Part shown: piece after piece, positions 1-8,745 of the stretch
Position numbering within the stretch: position 1 is the first letter of the stretch
How the letters are laid out: each line of letters starts with the position of its first letter
Assembly: GCF_001280005.1 (NCBI RefSeq)
Contig: NZ_LGDW01000201.1
Coordinates: 15,634 to 79,633 of the forward strand
DNA: 64,000 nt
Reading direction: 5' to 3'
Origin: Streptomyces sp. NRRL WC-3618
GTDB taxonomy: Bacteria; Actinomycetota; Actinomycetes; Streptomycetales; Streptomycetaceae
Notes under the pieces: model-generated
What the model saw: the letters and a program-made list of their open reading frames with translations, nothing else
What the model was told of the DNA's origin: nothing
Databases searched by the model: none
Position numbers and translations under genes: made by a program

Positions 1-2
1 GC

Positions 3-1739
3 TCCTGCCTGGTGGCCCGGGGCCACGCCCGGCTGTCCGCGCAGGGCACCTCGACGCACGGCAGCCACACAGGGGGTCTGCCGGCGGACGACCGCTCCCG
101 GGTGCGGCTGTCGTCGAGCGATGTGCCGGGCGGTGGTTTCGGCGCGGTCCACGTCTGCGACGACGCCCGGCTGTCGCTCACGTCCTGCCGTATCGGCAGT
201 ACGCCCGAGCACGGCGTCCGGGCCACCGACCGGGCCGAGCTCACCGTGGAGGGCGTACGCCTCAGCGACTGCGGTCTGTCGGGCCTGCGGGTCGACGCGG
301 CGGCGGGGGCCCATGTGCGCGGTCTGTCGGTGGTGCGGGGCGGTACGGGGATCAGCGCCGATTCCAGCGGGTCGGTGGTCCTGGAGGAGTGCGACGTCGC
401 GGACACCGAACGCGCCGGCATCAGTTGCGGCACCGGTACGTCGGCCGTACTGCGGGACTGCCGGATCAGCGGCACCGGCACCGCCGGGCTGGTGGTCGGG
501 GAGCGGGCGACGCCCAGCATCGAGGGCTGCACGGTGCGCGACGCCACCGGCTCCGGGCTGGTCCTGGGCCCGGCGGCCGAACCGCGCGTCAAGTTCGTCA
601 CCGTGGCGCGTTCCGGCAAGAACAGCCTGTTCGTCGGCGAGAAGGCGCGGGGCACCTTCGAGGACTGCGTCTTCACCGGCGCGGGCAGCGAGGGCCCGGC
701 GTTCCCGGCCGTCCATGTGTCGGCGGGGAGCGCGCCCGTACTGCGCGGCTGCCTGGTACGGGACGCCGAGGAGGACGTGGCCGCGGAGAAGGGAGCCCGG
801 CCGGTGTTCGACGACTGCCTGGCGCGGAACGTGACCAACCCGGCCCTGCCGACCCGGCGTACGGAGGCACTCCCGTCCGCCTCGGACAGCGACCCGGCCT
901 CCGGGACGACCGCGCGGGAGACCGAGGCACCGGCCGAGGACTCCCTGGAGGACCTGCTCGCCGAGCTCGACGGGCTGGCGGGGCTGGAGCGCGTCAAACA
1001 CGATGTGTCGTCCCTGGTGAAACTGATGCGGACGGTGCGCCTGCGCGAGGACATGGGGCTGGCCGCTCCCCCGCTCAGCCGCCATCTGGTCTTCACCGGC
1101 AACCCGGGCACCGGCAAGACCACCGTGGCCCGGCTCTACGGACGCATCCTGGCCGCCGTCGGCCTGCTCGGGCGCGGCCACCTCGTCGAGGCCGACCGCT
1201 CCGCGCTGGTCGGCGAGTACGTCGGCCACACCGGCCCCAAGACCGCGCGCGTGTTCGAACAGGCGCGCGGTGGTGTCCTCTTCATCGACGAGGCGTACTC
1301 CCTCACCCAGTACGCCGGTACCAACGACTTCGGCCAGGAGGCGATCGCCACCCTGCTGAAGCTGATGGAGGACCACCGTGACGACGTGGTGGTGATCGTC
1401 GCCGGATACCCCAAGGAGATGGAGTCGTTCGTCCGCTCCAACCCCGGACTGGCCTCCCGCTTCACCCGTACCGTGCTGTTCGACGACTACGGGTCCGCCG
1501 AGCTGGTCAGCATCGTGGAGCACCAGGCCGCGCAGCACCAGTACGAGTTCACCGCGGCTGCCCGCGAGGCTCTGACGGCGCATTTCGACGCGGTGCCCCG
1601 GGGGCGGGGGTTCGGCAACGGACGCGCTGCCCGCCAGCTGTTCCAGTCGATGACGGAACGTCAGGCCTACCGCGTCGCCGACCTTCCCGACGCCTCGGAG
1701 TCCGACCTCATGACCCTGGTGCCGGAAGACCTCCCGTAG
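3..1739 (+). CDS. Beta-helix / AAA ATPase (CbxX/CfqX, EccA-like), 5' partial
   Basis: The frame is open to the left edge, so the true start lies outside the window; an internal GTG at 12 is available but has no ribosome site in view. Counting from that GTG, residues ~30-270 are repeats rich in G, D, C and V of the right-handed beta-helix type. A charged linker follows, then an AAA domain with Walker A GNPGTGKTT (363-371) and Walker B GVLFIDEA (421-428). The AAA part resembles CbxX/CfqX ATPases and the C-terminal half of EccA, which remodel protein complexes in type VII secretion and Rubisco activation. No ESX genes are adjacent. The beta-helix probably recognises a partner or polymer (inference). 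It lies 60 bp upstream of a membrane-anchored protein on the same strand and may be co-transcribed. Confidence 0.85.
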   Translation, partial: SCLVARGHARLSAQGTSTHGSHTGGLPADDRSRVRLSSSDVPGGGFGAVHVCDDARLSLTSCRIGSTPEHGVRATDRAELTVEGVRLSDCGLSGLRVDAAAGAHVRGLSVVRGGTGISADSSGSVVLEECDVADTERAGISCGTGTSAVLRDCRISGTGTAGLVVGERATPSIEGCTVRDATGSGLVLGPAAEPRVKFVTVARSGKNSLFVGEKARGTFEDCVFTGAGSEGPAFPAVHVSAGSAPVLRGCLVRDAEEDVAAEKGARPVFDDCLARNVTNPALPTRRTEALPSASDSDPASGTTARETEAPAEDSLEDLLAELDGLAGLERVKHDVSSLVKLMRTVRLREDMGLAAPPLSRHLVFTGNPGTGKTTVARLYGRILAAVGLLGRGHLVEADRSALVGEYVGHTGPKTARVFEQARGGVLFIDEAYSLTQYAGTNDFGQEAIATLLKLMEDHRDDVVVIVAGYPKEMESFVRSNPGLASRFTRTVLFDDYGSAELVSIVEHQAAQHQYEFTAAAREALTAHFDAVPRGRGFGNGRAARQLFQSMTERQAYRVADLPDASESDLMTLVPEDLP

Positions 1740-1799
1740 CGCGCCCTTCAGCCCGTTCTCAGCCTCTCCTCAATCCTCTCGTCGTGAAGGACCCAGCTC

Positions 1800-2684
1800 A
1801 TGCCACAGACTTCGGTTCGCCCCGCGCGCTCGGACGGCGAGTTCGCCGACGTGTTCGCCCGCAGGGCGCGCACTCCCCTGCGCGGGTTCCTGCCCGGCCG
1901 CCGGGTCTGGAGCGCCGTCGGGGGCTCGGCGGCCGCGGTCGTGGTGATCGCCGGGGCCACGGCGCTCATCGCCCGGATCGACTGGAGCGGCGGTCCCGAA
2001 ACCGTGACCACCACCGCCGCCGCGAAGAAGGCGGGCGCGACGAAACAGGGCTCCACCAAGGCCGGCGGTGACACAGCCACCACCGCTCCCTCGGCCGCCG
2101 CGAGCGCGGGGAAGGACAAGGGGCCCGACGTCGTGTATCTCCCGCCCCCGGGTGGCTACGGGAGCGGCACCTCCGTCGGCGGGCCCGCCTCCAGCGCTTC
2201 CGGTTCCGGCTCCCGTTCCGGTTCCGGAACGAGCAGTGGCGGGACAGCGGCCGGGGACGCGCAGAAGTCCGCATCGCAGTCGGCGGGCGCCACCTCACAG
2301 CAGTCGACCCCCTACCTGTCGTCGGACGGGAGCGTGGTGGCCGACACCAACAACTACTGGGACCAGAGCCTCGTCACCGTGAAGTCCACGAAGGCGCTCA
2401 GCGGCCTCAAGGTCGTCTTCAAGATCATCCAGACCGGCGGTGTCGCCAACACCGGCACCTGGAGCTCTCTTGAGGGCAAGGTGTCGGTCTCCTCCGGGGC
2501 GAGCAGCGGTGAGCTGGACTACGTGATCACGCTGAAGCCGGGAGTCACCCTGGAGCCCGGCACCTACAGCTTCGCCGTCCAGTACAACCACGCCCCGGGC
2601 CACCGCGACGCGGGCGGCGACCGCTACAACGTCACCACCACGTCCACCACTTCGGTCACGGAGTACGGCAAGGGCGGCTTCTGA
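1800..2684 (+). CDS. Membrane-anchored protein of unknown function
   Basis: 294 residues. A short cytoplasmic N-terminus precedes one transmembrane helix (~residues 42-62, VVVIAGATALIARI core). A long Ala/Ser/Gly/Thr linker then leads to a compact C-terminal domain (~170-290) rich in beta-branched and aromatic residues, which should lie outside the membrane. The start ATG has an AAGGA site about nine bases upstream. I recognise no family for the distal domain; its alternating V/T/Y pattern suggests a beta-sandwich. The serine-rich linker resembles the wall-spanning spacers of Streptomyces surface proteins. It may be an exported partner of the preceding AAA protein, judged on proximity only. 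Confidence 0.8.
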   Translation: MPQTSVRPARSDGEFADVFARRARTPLRGFLPGRRVWSAVGGSAAAVVVIAGATALIARIDWSGGPETVTTTAAAKKAGATKQGSTKAGGDTATTAPSAAASAGKDKGPDVVYLPPPGGYGSGTSVGGPASSASGSGSRSGSGTSSGGTAAGDAQKSASQSAGATSQQSTPYLSSDGSVVADTNNYWDQSLVTVKSTKALSGLKVVFKIIQTGGVANTGTWSSLEGKVSVSSGASSGELDYVITLKPGVTLEPGTYSFAVQYNHAPGHRDAGGDRYNVTTTSTTSVTEYGKGGF

Positions 2685-2688
2685 GGAT

Positions 2689-2714
2689 CCGGACCGGACG
2701 GCTTCCGGGTCCGG
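2689..2714. terminator. Bidirectional hairpin between convergent genes
   Basis: CCGGACC (2689-2695) is complementary to GGTCCGG (2708-2714) across a 12-base loop. It fills the 31-bp gap between two converging genes. There is no U-tract, as is usual in Streptomyces. Confidence 0.5.
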
Positions 2715-2715
2715 C

Positions 2716-3450
2716 TCAGCGGTGCTCGGGGTTCTCTGCCCCCGGCCGGCAGCCGGCGTCCCACTCCGAGCGCTGGTTGCCGTGTGCGGGGACACCTCCG
2801 GCGCGTTTGAGCAGGGCCGCCATATGCATCAGGTTCCAGGTCATGAAGCTGGTGTTGCGGTTGGTGAAGTCGTTCTCCGGGCCGCCCGAACCGGGATCCA
2901 GGTACGAGGGACCGGGCCCCGCCGCTCCGATCCAGCCCGCGTCCGCCTGCGGCGGGATGGTGTAGCCCAGGTGCTGGAGGCTGTAGAGGACGTTCATCGC
3001 GCAGTGCTTGACGCCGTCCTCGTTCCCGGTGATCAGACAGCCACCGACCCGCCCGTAATAGGCGTACTGGCCTTGGGAGTTGAGGAGGCTGGAGCAGCTG
3101 TAGAGCCGCTCGATGATCAGCTTGGTGACAGAGCTGTTGTCGCCCAGCCAGATCGGTCCGGCCAGCACGAGGATGTCGGCCGCCATCACCTTCTCGTACA
3201 GCGCGGGCCAGGCGTCCGTGGCGAAGCCGTGCTCGGTCATGTCCGGATAGACGCCGACGGCGATGTCGTGGTCGACGGCACGGATCTCGTCCGTGGCCAC
3301 CCCACACGCATCCATGATCGCCCGGCTCTTGTCGATCAGCCCCTGGGTGTGGCTGAGCTGGGGAGAGGGTTTGAGCGTGCAGTTGACGAAGAGCGCACGC
3401 AGGTCGTCGAAACGGTAACTGTCCCCGGTCGGGGAGGGCGTTGCTGTCAT
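2716..3450 (-). CDS. NAD(P)H-dependent oxidoreductase, flavodoxin fold
   Basis: 244 residues. It has the NADPH-dependent FMN reductase/flavodoxin-like pattern: an early beta strand and loop (ALFVNCTLKPSP, ~18-30) suited to FMN phosphate binding, a central ILVLAGPIWLGDNS (~92-106) and an aromatic YAYYGRVGGCLITGNEDG (~126-145). These match NAD(P)H:quinone or azo reductases that hold FMN and reduce small electrophiles in the cytoplasm. The final ~30 residues (PAHGNQRSEWDAG) are typical of the actinobacterial subgroup. It is transcribed alone, away from a short intergenic region shared with no obvious regulator. The physiological substrate cannot be told from sequence. Confidence 0.85.
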   Translation of the reverse strand: MTATPSPTGDSYRFDDLRALFVNCTLKPSPQLSHTQGLIDKSRAIMDACGVATDEIRAVDHDIAVGVYPDMTEHGFATDAWPALYEKVMAADILVLAGPIWLGDNSSVTKLIIERLYSCSSLLNSQGQYAYYGRVGGCLITGNEDGVKHCAMNVLYSLQHLGYTIPPQADAGWIGAAGPGPSYLDPGSGGPENDFTNRNTSFMTWNLMHMAALLKRAGGVPAHGNQRSEWDAGCRPGAENPEHR

Positions 3451-3605
3451 GGCGGGCTCCAGGTGGAGTGGTCAGGGTGGGGCGGGCAGGCGCCTGCGCG
3501 CCGTCCCGGCGGCAGCGTCTCGCGGAACGTGTGCGTTGTCCCGCTGCGACGCACCGGCGCACGGGGCTTTCCGCCGAGACGCTCGTCCCCTCGGTCGGCG
3601 CCGTG

Positions 3606-4952
3606 TCACCACCCCGTCACCAGCAGGTGGTTGAGGAGCAGGGCGAGGGCGGCCTGTGCGGTGAGCCAGGCGCGGGGTCGGTTCAGGAAGGCGGCGGCCG
3701 GGAGCAGCCACACCACGAACGGTAGCCAGATGCGCTCCGTTTCCGCTTTGCTCATGCCGGAGAGGTCGGCGGCGAGAAGCGCGAGCAGGGCGGCGCCGAC
3801 GAGCAGGGCGAGACGGGGTTCGCCGTCGGGGCGGCGCAGGCACCCGCGAACACCCTGGCGGACGGGAGCCGCACCGGCGCGGCGCAGCCCGGCCACCGTC
3901 GCCGGACCCACGAGGAGCACCGTGCACGCGAGGTTCGCCCACACCCAGTACCAGTACGGACGAATACCGCCGGCCCCTTGGTAGTAGCGGGTGACCAGCA
4001 GGCGGTACGCCTCCCACCAGTTGAAGCCCACGAACGTGAACACGGCCGGCAGGACGACGAATCCGGCGATGACGTAGGGCAGGGGCTTAAGCCGTCGGGA
4101 GCCGAGCAGCAGGACACCGCCGGCGATCACCGCGAACAGTGTCAGGCCGTACGACAGATACACGACCAGGCCGAACAGGAGCCCGGAGGCAAGACCCGCC
4201 GACCGGGGCCGGTGTCCCGTGACCGCGAGGGCGAGGAAGGCGACGGCCCAGGCGGCGACCGCCGTGAAGTACCCGTCGGCCGAGGTGCCCATCCACACGG
4301 CGGCCGGGGCCAGCACCAGGAAGGGCGCGGCACGGCGGGCGAGTTGCTCCCCGCACAGTGCTCGTACGGTGACGAGAACCGCCGCCGCCGCTGTCGCCCC
4401 GACGGTGATGCACCAGACGCCCGCCCAGGCGCCGCCGCCCAGCCCGATCCGGTCGAGGAGGACGAAGGTGAGGGTCGCCGCGGGTGGATGTCCGGCCACA
4501 TGAGCCGGCCAGGCGTCGGGTGAGTGGATCACGATGTGGTGAGTGAAGTCCCGCAGGGCGGCCGGGATGTCGTGGAAGCGGTTGACGGGGTTGATGACCT
4601 GGAGGTACTCGTACTTGGTCGTCAGCCGCAGGGCGATTCCCCGCTGCCATCCGTCGACCAGGGCGAGCGAGAACGTCCACGCCATGGCGGTGCCCCAGGC
4701 GCTCCACAGCAGCGCGCGCCAGGGCAGCCGGGCGGCCAGGGACGGCCCGTACGCGACGACCGCGACGGCCACCAGGATCGCGGCGGGGGTGCCGGGGCCG
4801 AGATGCGGCTCCCAGTGGCCGTACAGCGGCGGCCAGCTGACATGAAGGTTTCCGTAACGGTGTTCGAGGAAGGTGCCGACCACAGCCGCCGTCGTGACGA
4901 GCAGCGCTGCGGCCAGGGCCGCGGACAGGTCGCGGAGAAGATCGCGGTTCAC
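3606..4952 (-). CDS. Polytopic integral membrane protein (GT-C glycosyltransferase-like)
   Basis: 448 residues with roughly ten hydrophobic segments spread over the whole length. The N-terminus (LSAALAAALLVTTAAVVG) is an uncleaved membrane anchor. A large first extracytoplasmic loop (residues ~40-180) carries many W, H, P and R residues, including HSPDAWPAHVAGHPPAAT. A long loop after the first helices is characteristic of GT-C fold lipid-linked sugar transferases (PMT/ArnT/mannosyltransferase groups). No definitive DE/DD motif can be pinned down by eye, so the enzymatic assignment is tentative. It stands alone with a ~210 bp upstream region. Confidence 0.75.
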   Translation of the reverse strand: MNRDLLRDLSAALAAALLVTTAAVVGTFLEHRYGNLHVSWPPLYGHWEPHLGPGTPAAILVAVAVVAYGPSLAARLPWRALLWSAWGTAMAWTFSLALVDGWQRGIALRLTTKYEYLQVINPVNRFHDIPAALRDFTHHIVIHSPDAWPAHVAGHPPAATLTFVLLDRIGLGGGAWAGVWCITVGATAAAAVLVTVRALCGEQLARRAAPFLVLAPAAVWMGTSADGYFTAVAAWAVAFLALAVTGHRPRSAGLASGLLFGLVVYLSYGLTLFAVIAGGVLLLGSRRLKPLPYVIAGFVVLPAVFTFVGFNWWEAYRLLVTRYYQGAGGIRPYWYWVWANLACTVLLVGPATVAGLRRAGAAPVRQGVRGCLRRPDGEPRLALLVGAALLALLAADLSGMSKAETERIWLPFVVWLLPAAAFLNRPRAWLTAQAALALLLNHLLVTGW

Positions 4953-5163
4953 ACCGGCACGCTAGGCCCGGAAGGGCCGCCTGAGGCTCCGGCGAGCCTG
5001 AACGTCAGTGTTTCGTCATGAGTTGCCGGGCCCGTCCTCGGCCGGTTCCCGGCACGGTGAGGAGCCCGAGGCGCCGACTCCCCGCCCGAGCGCGGGTATG
5101 TCGATCTCCTGTACGGGGGATCGTCAGAAGTACGGGACGGGGGAACGTACGGGGGGATGTGCC

Positions 5164-7074
5164 ATGGGGCGGGGACTCAGCGCGCCCGCGGCCACTGACG
5201 GCGGCGGTTTCTGGGAAGGCTTCTGGCAGCAGAGCGGCGGCACCGCCGTGTGGGTGCTCGGCATCTTCGCGGTCACCGTGGTCGTCGTCATGGTGCGCCT
5301 GGGGTCCGGGCTGCTGCTGCGCCACCAGAGCAACCGGTTACTGCCGGTGGTGGTGTGCGAGGACCGCGGTCTCCTCGGCGGTCAGGGCGGCGGGCACCGG
5401 GGCAACGGCATCGGGCAGGGCGGCGCGGACCACGCCCGGCAGTCCGCGCGTACCGGGGAACTGGCCGCCTACATCACGGAGCACATGGCCGCCGACGGGC
5501 TCGGCCCGCGCGTCCTGACCCCCGGCAGCGGCACCACCACCGGCCCCGACCCGGCCCCGGAGACCGCCTCCTCCCCGCACGGCTGGGTGGACGTGATGAA
5601 GCGCCTCGCCTTCTTCCAGCCCCGGGCGTATCACGTGATGCTGCACTGCGTGTCGGCCGACAGGACGCAGCCCAGCTTCTCCGTACGGATTATGTACATG
5701 CCGAAGAACGTCATCGTGGCCGCCGCCGTCCTGGAGGGCGAGACCCTCGCGCCCGGGGCGACGACCGAGGAAAGACGCAGACGCGACAAGAAGCTGTACG
5801 AGCGGATCGCCTGCTACTGCACCGTCAAGATCCTCGGCGACCCGCGCTCCCAGGACCGCATCCCCCGCTGGGAGAGCTGGGGCGACGACCTCGACTCGTA
5901 CCGCTTCTACCGCATGGGCATCAGGGCGCAGGAACGGGCACTGGCCGCGAAGAAGCAGCGCGACCCCGATCAGGAACTCGCCCACTACCGGCACGCCCTC
6001 AAGCACTACGACGAGGCCGCGGCCCTGGTCCCCGGCAACCTCACCGTCCGGCTCCAGCAGGCCGGTGTCCGGGAACTCATCGGCCAGGACGGCGGCACGG
6101 AGGAGCCCGCCACCCACATCCAGCGCGCCATCGAGATCTACGAGGACTGCGTCCAACTGTGGCCCGAGCACGTCGAGACCGCTTACCGCTTGTCCATCGC
6201 CTGCGCCGAGCAGCGCCGGCACCGGGAACAGGGACGCCACTGGCCGGCGGACTACGAACGGGAGTCGCGCGAGCATCTGAGGCTGCTTCAGAAGCGCCTG
6301 TCCTGGTCGGTCATGGCCCGCCGCTACGCCCGCACCTGGCTTCCGGGCCGCCGCAATCTCGGCGAACGCCGTTACTGGCTCCAGTGGTTCACCTTCGAGC
6401 GGCCCCACCCCTCGCTGCGCAGTCGCCGCCGTTCCTTCCTCGCGGCGGTGCGCATCGCCGAGGCCGCCGACCAACTGCGGATGCTCCAACCGCCGGAGCC
6501 CGAGAAGCTGCGGGAGGCGTTCAGAACGGTGGCCAAGGAAGTGACCGGCGGTGTCTGGGCGCGCTGGGGCTGGCTCTGGGGCGGTCCGAACTGGGGGATA
6601 CGCCGTCTGCTGCACGCCGACCACCGACGCGGCGGCGACCACGCGGGCTATGGCTCCCCCATGCCGACGTCCCGGCAGCGGGGAGCGCATGCGCGTACCC
6701 ACGCCGAGGTGCTGATCGCCGGCCCGTCGCCACGGCACCGCGTGCCCACCCGCGCCTCCACCGGCTATCTCGTCTACTACAACGCCGCCTGCTTCCTCAG
6801 CCTGGCACTCGGGGTGGAGCCCCCCTCGGGCTCCGTGACCTGGTCCGGTGACGAATGGCGGGAGGACTGCGCGAGGGCGGCCGTGGCCCACCTCAACAGC
6901 AGCCTGCGGGTCACCCGCAGCCAGTTCTCGGCGGCCTGGGCCGAACGTGACACCGACCTGCGCCCACTGTTCACCGGCCGCCTGCGCGACGACACCGTGG
7001 CCGCCGACCCGCCGCGTTGGGCGCGGATCGGGCGCAACTGGGCCGGTTTCGCGGGGATCCACGTCACCGACTGA
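5164..7074 (+). CDS. Membrane-anchored TPR-like protein of unknown function
   Basis: 636 residues from the chosen ATG, which has a GGGGGGA ribosome site six bases upstream; longer in-frame starts exist but lack one. A single helix (~residues 23-43, WVLGIFAVTVVVVMV) anchors it near the N-terminus. The cytoplasmic remainder is rich in helix pairs with TPR-like spacing, such as ELAHYRHALKHYDEAAALVP and the following IQRAIEIYEDCVQLWPEHVE. The C-terminal third has many Trp and Arg residues (VWARWGWLWGGPNWG) and a segment resembling TPR closure (YLVYYNAACFLSLAL). It is probably a scaffold or regulator at the membrane; no catalytic motif is visible. Confidence 0.75.
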   Translation: MGRGLSAPAATDGGGFWEGFWQQSGGTAVWVLGIFAVTVVVVMVRLGSGLLLRHQSNRLLPVVVCEDRGLLGGQGGGHRGNGIGQGGADHARQSARTGELAAYITEHMAADGLGPRVLTPGSGTTTGPDPAPETASSPHGWVDVMKRLAFFQPRAYHVMLHCVSADRTQPSFSVRIMYMPKNVIVAAAVLEGETLAPGATTEERRRRDKKLYERIACYCTVKILGDPRSQDRIPRWESWGDDLDSYRFYRMGIRAQERALAAKKQRDPDQELAHYRHALKHYDEAAALVPGNLTVRLQQAGVRELIGQDGGTEEPATHIQRAIEIYEDCVQLWPEHVETAYRLSIACAEQRRHREQGRHWPADYERESREHLRLLQKRLSWSVMARRYARTWLPGRRNLGERRYWLQWFTFERPHPSLRSRRRSFLAAVRIAEAADQLRMLQPPEPEKLREAFRTVAKEVTGGVWARWGWLWGGPNWGIRRLLHADHRRGGDHAGYGSPMPTSRQRGAHARTHAEVLIAGPSPRHRVPTRASTGYLVYYNAACFLSLALGVEPPSGSVTWSGDEWREDCARAAVAHLNSSLRVTRSQFSAAWAERDTDLRPLFTGRLRDDTVAADPPRWARIGRNWAGFAGIHVTD

Positions 7075-7112
7075 GGCCGTCCGATCCGCGCGCGGCCGAC
7101 GCCGGGCCGGCC

Positions 7113-7144
7113 GGTCCTGCCGTCGGGTGACGTACGGCAGGACC
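7113..7144. terminator. Strong bidirectional terminator hairpin
   Basis: An 11-bp perfect stem, GGTCCTGCCGT paired with ACGGCAGGACC, closes a 10-base loop. It sits between the convergent TPR-like gene and the YcnI-like gene. Confidence 0.75.
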
Positions 7145-7153
7145 ACCGCCCGG

Positions 7154-7211
7154 CCTACTCGGACCGGCCTACTCGGACCGGGATCCGGCGGAGCGGGATC
7201 CGGCGGAGCGG
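7154..7211. repeat. Two adjacent tandem duplications across the ycnI-like stop codon
   Basis: CCTACTCGGACCGG occurs twice head to tail (7154-7167, 7168-7181). It is followed directly by GATCCGGCGGAGCGG twice (7182-7196, 7197-7211). The 15-bp unit encodes a repeated SAGSR pentapeptide at the C-terminus of the YcnI-like protein. The 14-bp unit contains the stop codon, so the stop is present twice. Confidence 0.9.
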
Positions 7212-7957
7212 GTCCGGACGATGGCGAAGGCCGCCGCCGCCAGCCCGAGCGCGCCCACGACCAGCCCGGCGATGCCGAGCCCACGGGCGGTCGAGTCGCT
7301 GCTGGAGGCGGTGGCCGTGGCGGCGCCGGAGCTCTTCGCGGTGGCCGAGCCGGTGACGGCGGTCTTCGCCCCGCCTTCCGTGGCGTCCGTGCCGCCGGTG
7401 CCCTCCGTGCCCTTCGCGGTGAGCTTGAGCACTGGCGCCGGATTTTCCGGCTCGTCCCCGCCCGAGGACGCCTCCTCGATCCAGCGGACGGTCGTGCCGT
7501 CGGAGTACGTCTGCAGGGTCTTCAAGGTCAACTGGCCGACGTCGTCGGGGAGTTGACCGAAAACCACGTCGAAGTCCTCGAACTGCCCGGCGCCGATCCG
7601 ACCGCCGGTCCAGGTGATCTCGGAGACGGCGTCGGAGATGGTGCCGTCGTCGGTCTTGACCGGCGTCTTGAGCTTGGTGTTCGTGACCTTGGGGGTCCAG
7701 CCGTCGTGCGGCGAGACGAGCACACCGAGCACCGGGTGGTCGGTCGGCAGGAAGACCTGCACCTTCGTGGTGCGCGCGGTGTCCTCCTCGTTGGGGACAC
7801 GGAAGGTCAGGACGCCGTCCGTGGCGCCCTTCGCGTAGCTCTCGGGGTGCACGGTGACATGCGCGGAGGCGACACCGGCGGCGGCGAGGACCCCGGCGGC
7901 GGCGAGAGCGGCGACGACGCCGGCGCGGCGCAGGGTGGTGGTGCGAGTCGTGGACAT
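7169..7957 (-). CDS. YcnI/DUF1775 family secreted copper-associated protein
   Basis: 262 residues. A Tat/Sec-like signal peptide (RRAGVVAALAAAGVLAAAGVASA) ends just before HVTVHPES. The mature protein would therefore begin with histidine, the copper ligand known for YcnI-domain proteins. The DUF1775 body (~30-170) contains FRVPNEED, VQVFLPTDHPV and WTGGRIGAGQFEDF. A low-complexity Ala/Thr/Ser linker and a C-terminal helix (LGIAGLVVGALGLAAAAFAIV) anchor it in the membrane facing out. YcnI domains bind Cu(II) through the N-terminal His and a Trp. The last residues come from a tandem duplication. A small membrane protein lies 42 bp upstream on the same strand, and the two probably form an operon for copper handling. 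Confidence 0.9.
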   Translation of the reverse strand: MSTTRTTTLRRAGVVAALAAAGVLAAAGVASAHVTVHPESYAKGATDGVLTFRVPNEEDTARTTKVQVFLPTDHPVLGVLVSPHDGWTPKVTNTKLKTPVKTDDGTISDAVSEITWTGGRIGAGQFEDFDVVFGQLPDDVGQLTLKTLQTYSDGTTVRWIEEASSGGDEPENPAPVLKLTAKGTEGTGGTDATEGGAKTAVTGSATAKSSGAATATASSSDSTARGLGIAGLVVGALGLAAAAFAIVRTRSAGSRSAGSRSE

Positions 7958-7999
7958 GGCTGAGTGGATCTCCGTACTGGGGAGAAGGGATGTCGGGTG

Positions 8000-8599
8000 T
8001 CAGATCGCGTACGACATCCCCGTCGGCGGTCCGCGCCGGTGCACGGCGTACCGCAACCGCACCTGTCGCGGCCGCCACGCCCCCTCGGCGGCGGAACGCA
8101 CGGAACCCGGCGTACCCGAAGCGCCCCGGAATCCCCGCACCACCTGCCACCAGGCGGCGAGCCCGGGCAGGAACGCGACCGCCCGTCGCAGCAGCGACCA
8201 CAGCGCGGCCTCGCCGCGCCGCAGCCACCAGGTCAGTACCAGGGCCGCCCCGACATGCGCGGCGGTGGCGTGCGGGGTCAGCGCGTGGGAGTGGGACATC
8301 CGCATACCGTGCATGACCATCGCGGCATGCGGCCGGGCGACGCCGAAGGTCAGATGCAGCCCGCCCTGGGACGCCAGCGTCGCGCCGCCGATCCCGGTCA
8401 GCGACCGCTCCCGCCCGCCGAGCAGACAGCCCACCGCGAAGACCGGAAGGGCCCCCGCGACCTGCGCCCACACCGGCGGCGCCACTCCTACGGCCAGCGC
8501 GTGTCCCCCGGCGGCGAGCAGCACGCACAGCACGGCGAACACCGCCGCACGCAGGCTCCGTACCGCCAGGGAGGCACTCACGTCGCACGATGCTGCCAT
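8000..8599 (-). CDS. Histidine/methionine-rich integral membrane protein, copper-linked by context
   Basis: 199 residues from the ATG preceded by GGAGAG; a start 14 codons further out is possible but has no ribosome site. Four or five hydrophobic segments are evident. The loop HAAMVMHGMRMSHSHALTPH (~residues 100-120) is rich in His and Met, residues typical of copper-binding membrane proteins. It immediately precedes the DUF1775/YcnI-like gene on the same strand, as small membrane proteins often do in actinobacterial copper loci. The function is inferred from this context and composition; I cannot name the family with certainty. Confidence 0.75.
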   Translation of the reverse strand: MAASCDVSASLAVRSLRAAVFAVLCVLLAAGGHALAVGVAPPVWAQVAGALPVFAVGCLLGGRERSLTGIGGATLASQGGLHLTFGVARPHAAMVMHGMRMSHSHALTPHATAAHVGAALVLTWWLRRGEAALWSLLRRAVAFLPGLAAWWQVVRGFRGASGTPGSVRSAAEGAWRPRQVRLRYAVHRRGPPTGMSYAI

Positions 8600-8745
8600 G
8601 CGGCGCGAGGGTCTCTCCCCCTGCCCCCGCATACGCATCACGCCACGGCCGATCGGATCGAACCTGCTCCCTCCTTACGGGTCGGACACGGACGCCGTTC
8701 AGTACCGAGACCTGTCCCCGGTCACTTCTCCGCCCGGGTGGCCGC

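Noticed and set aside
5338..7284. Long open frame on the minus strand opposite the TPR-like gene
   Set aside because: It is rich in Arg, Gly and Val with no domain, lacks a ribosome site and mirrors the plus-strand gene; it is a GC-rich shadow.
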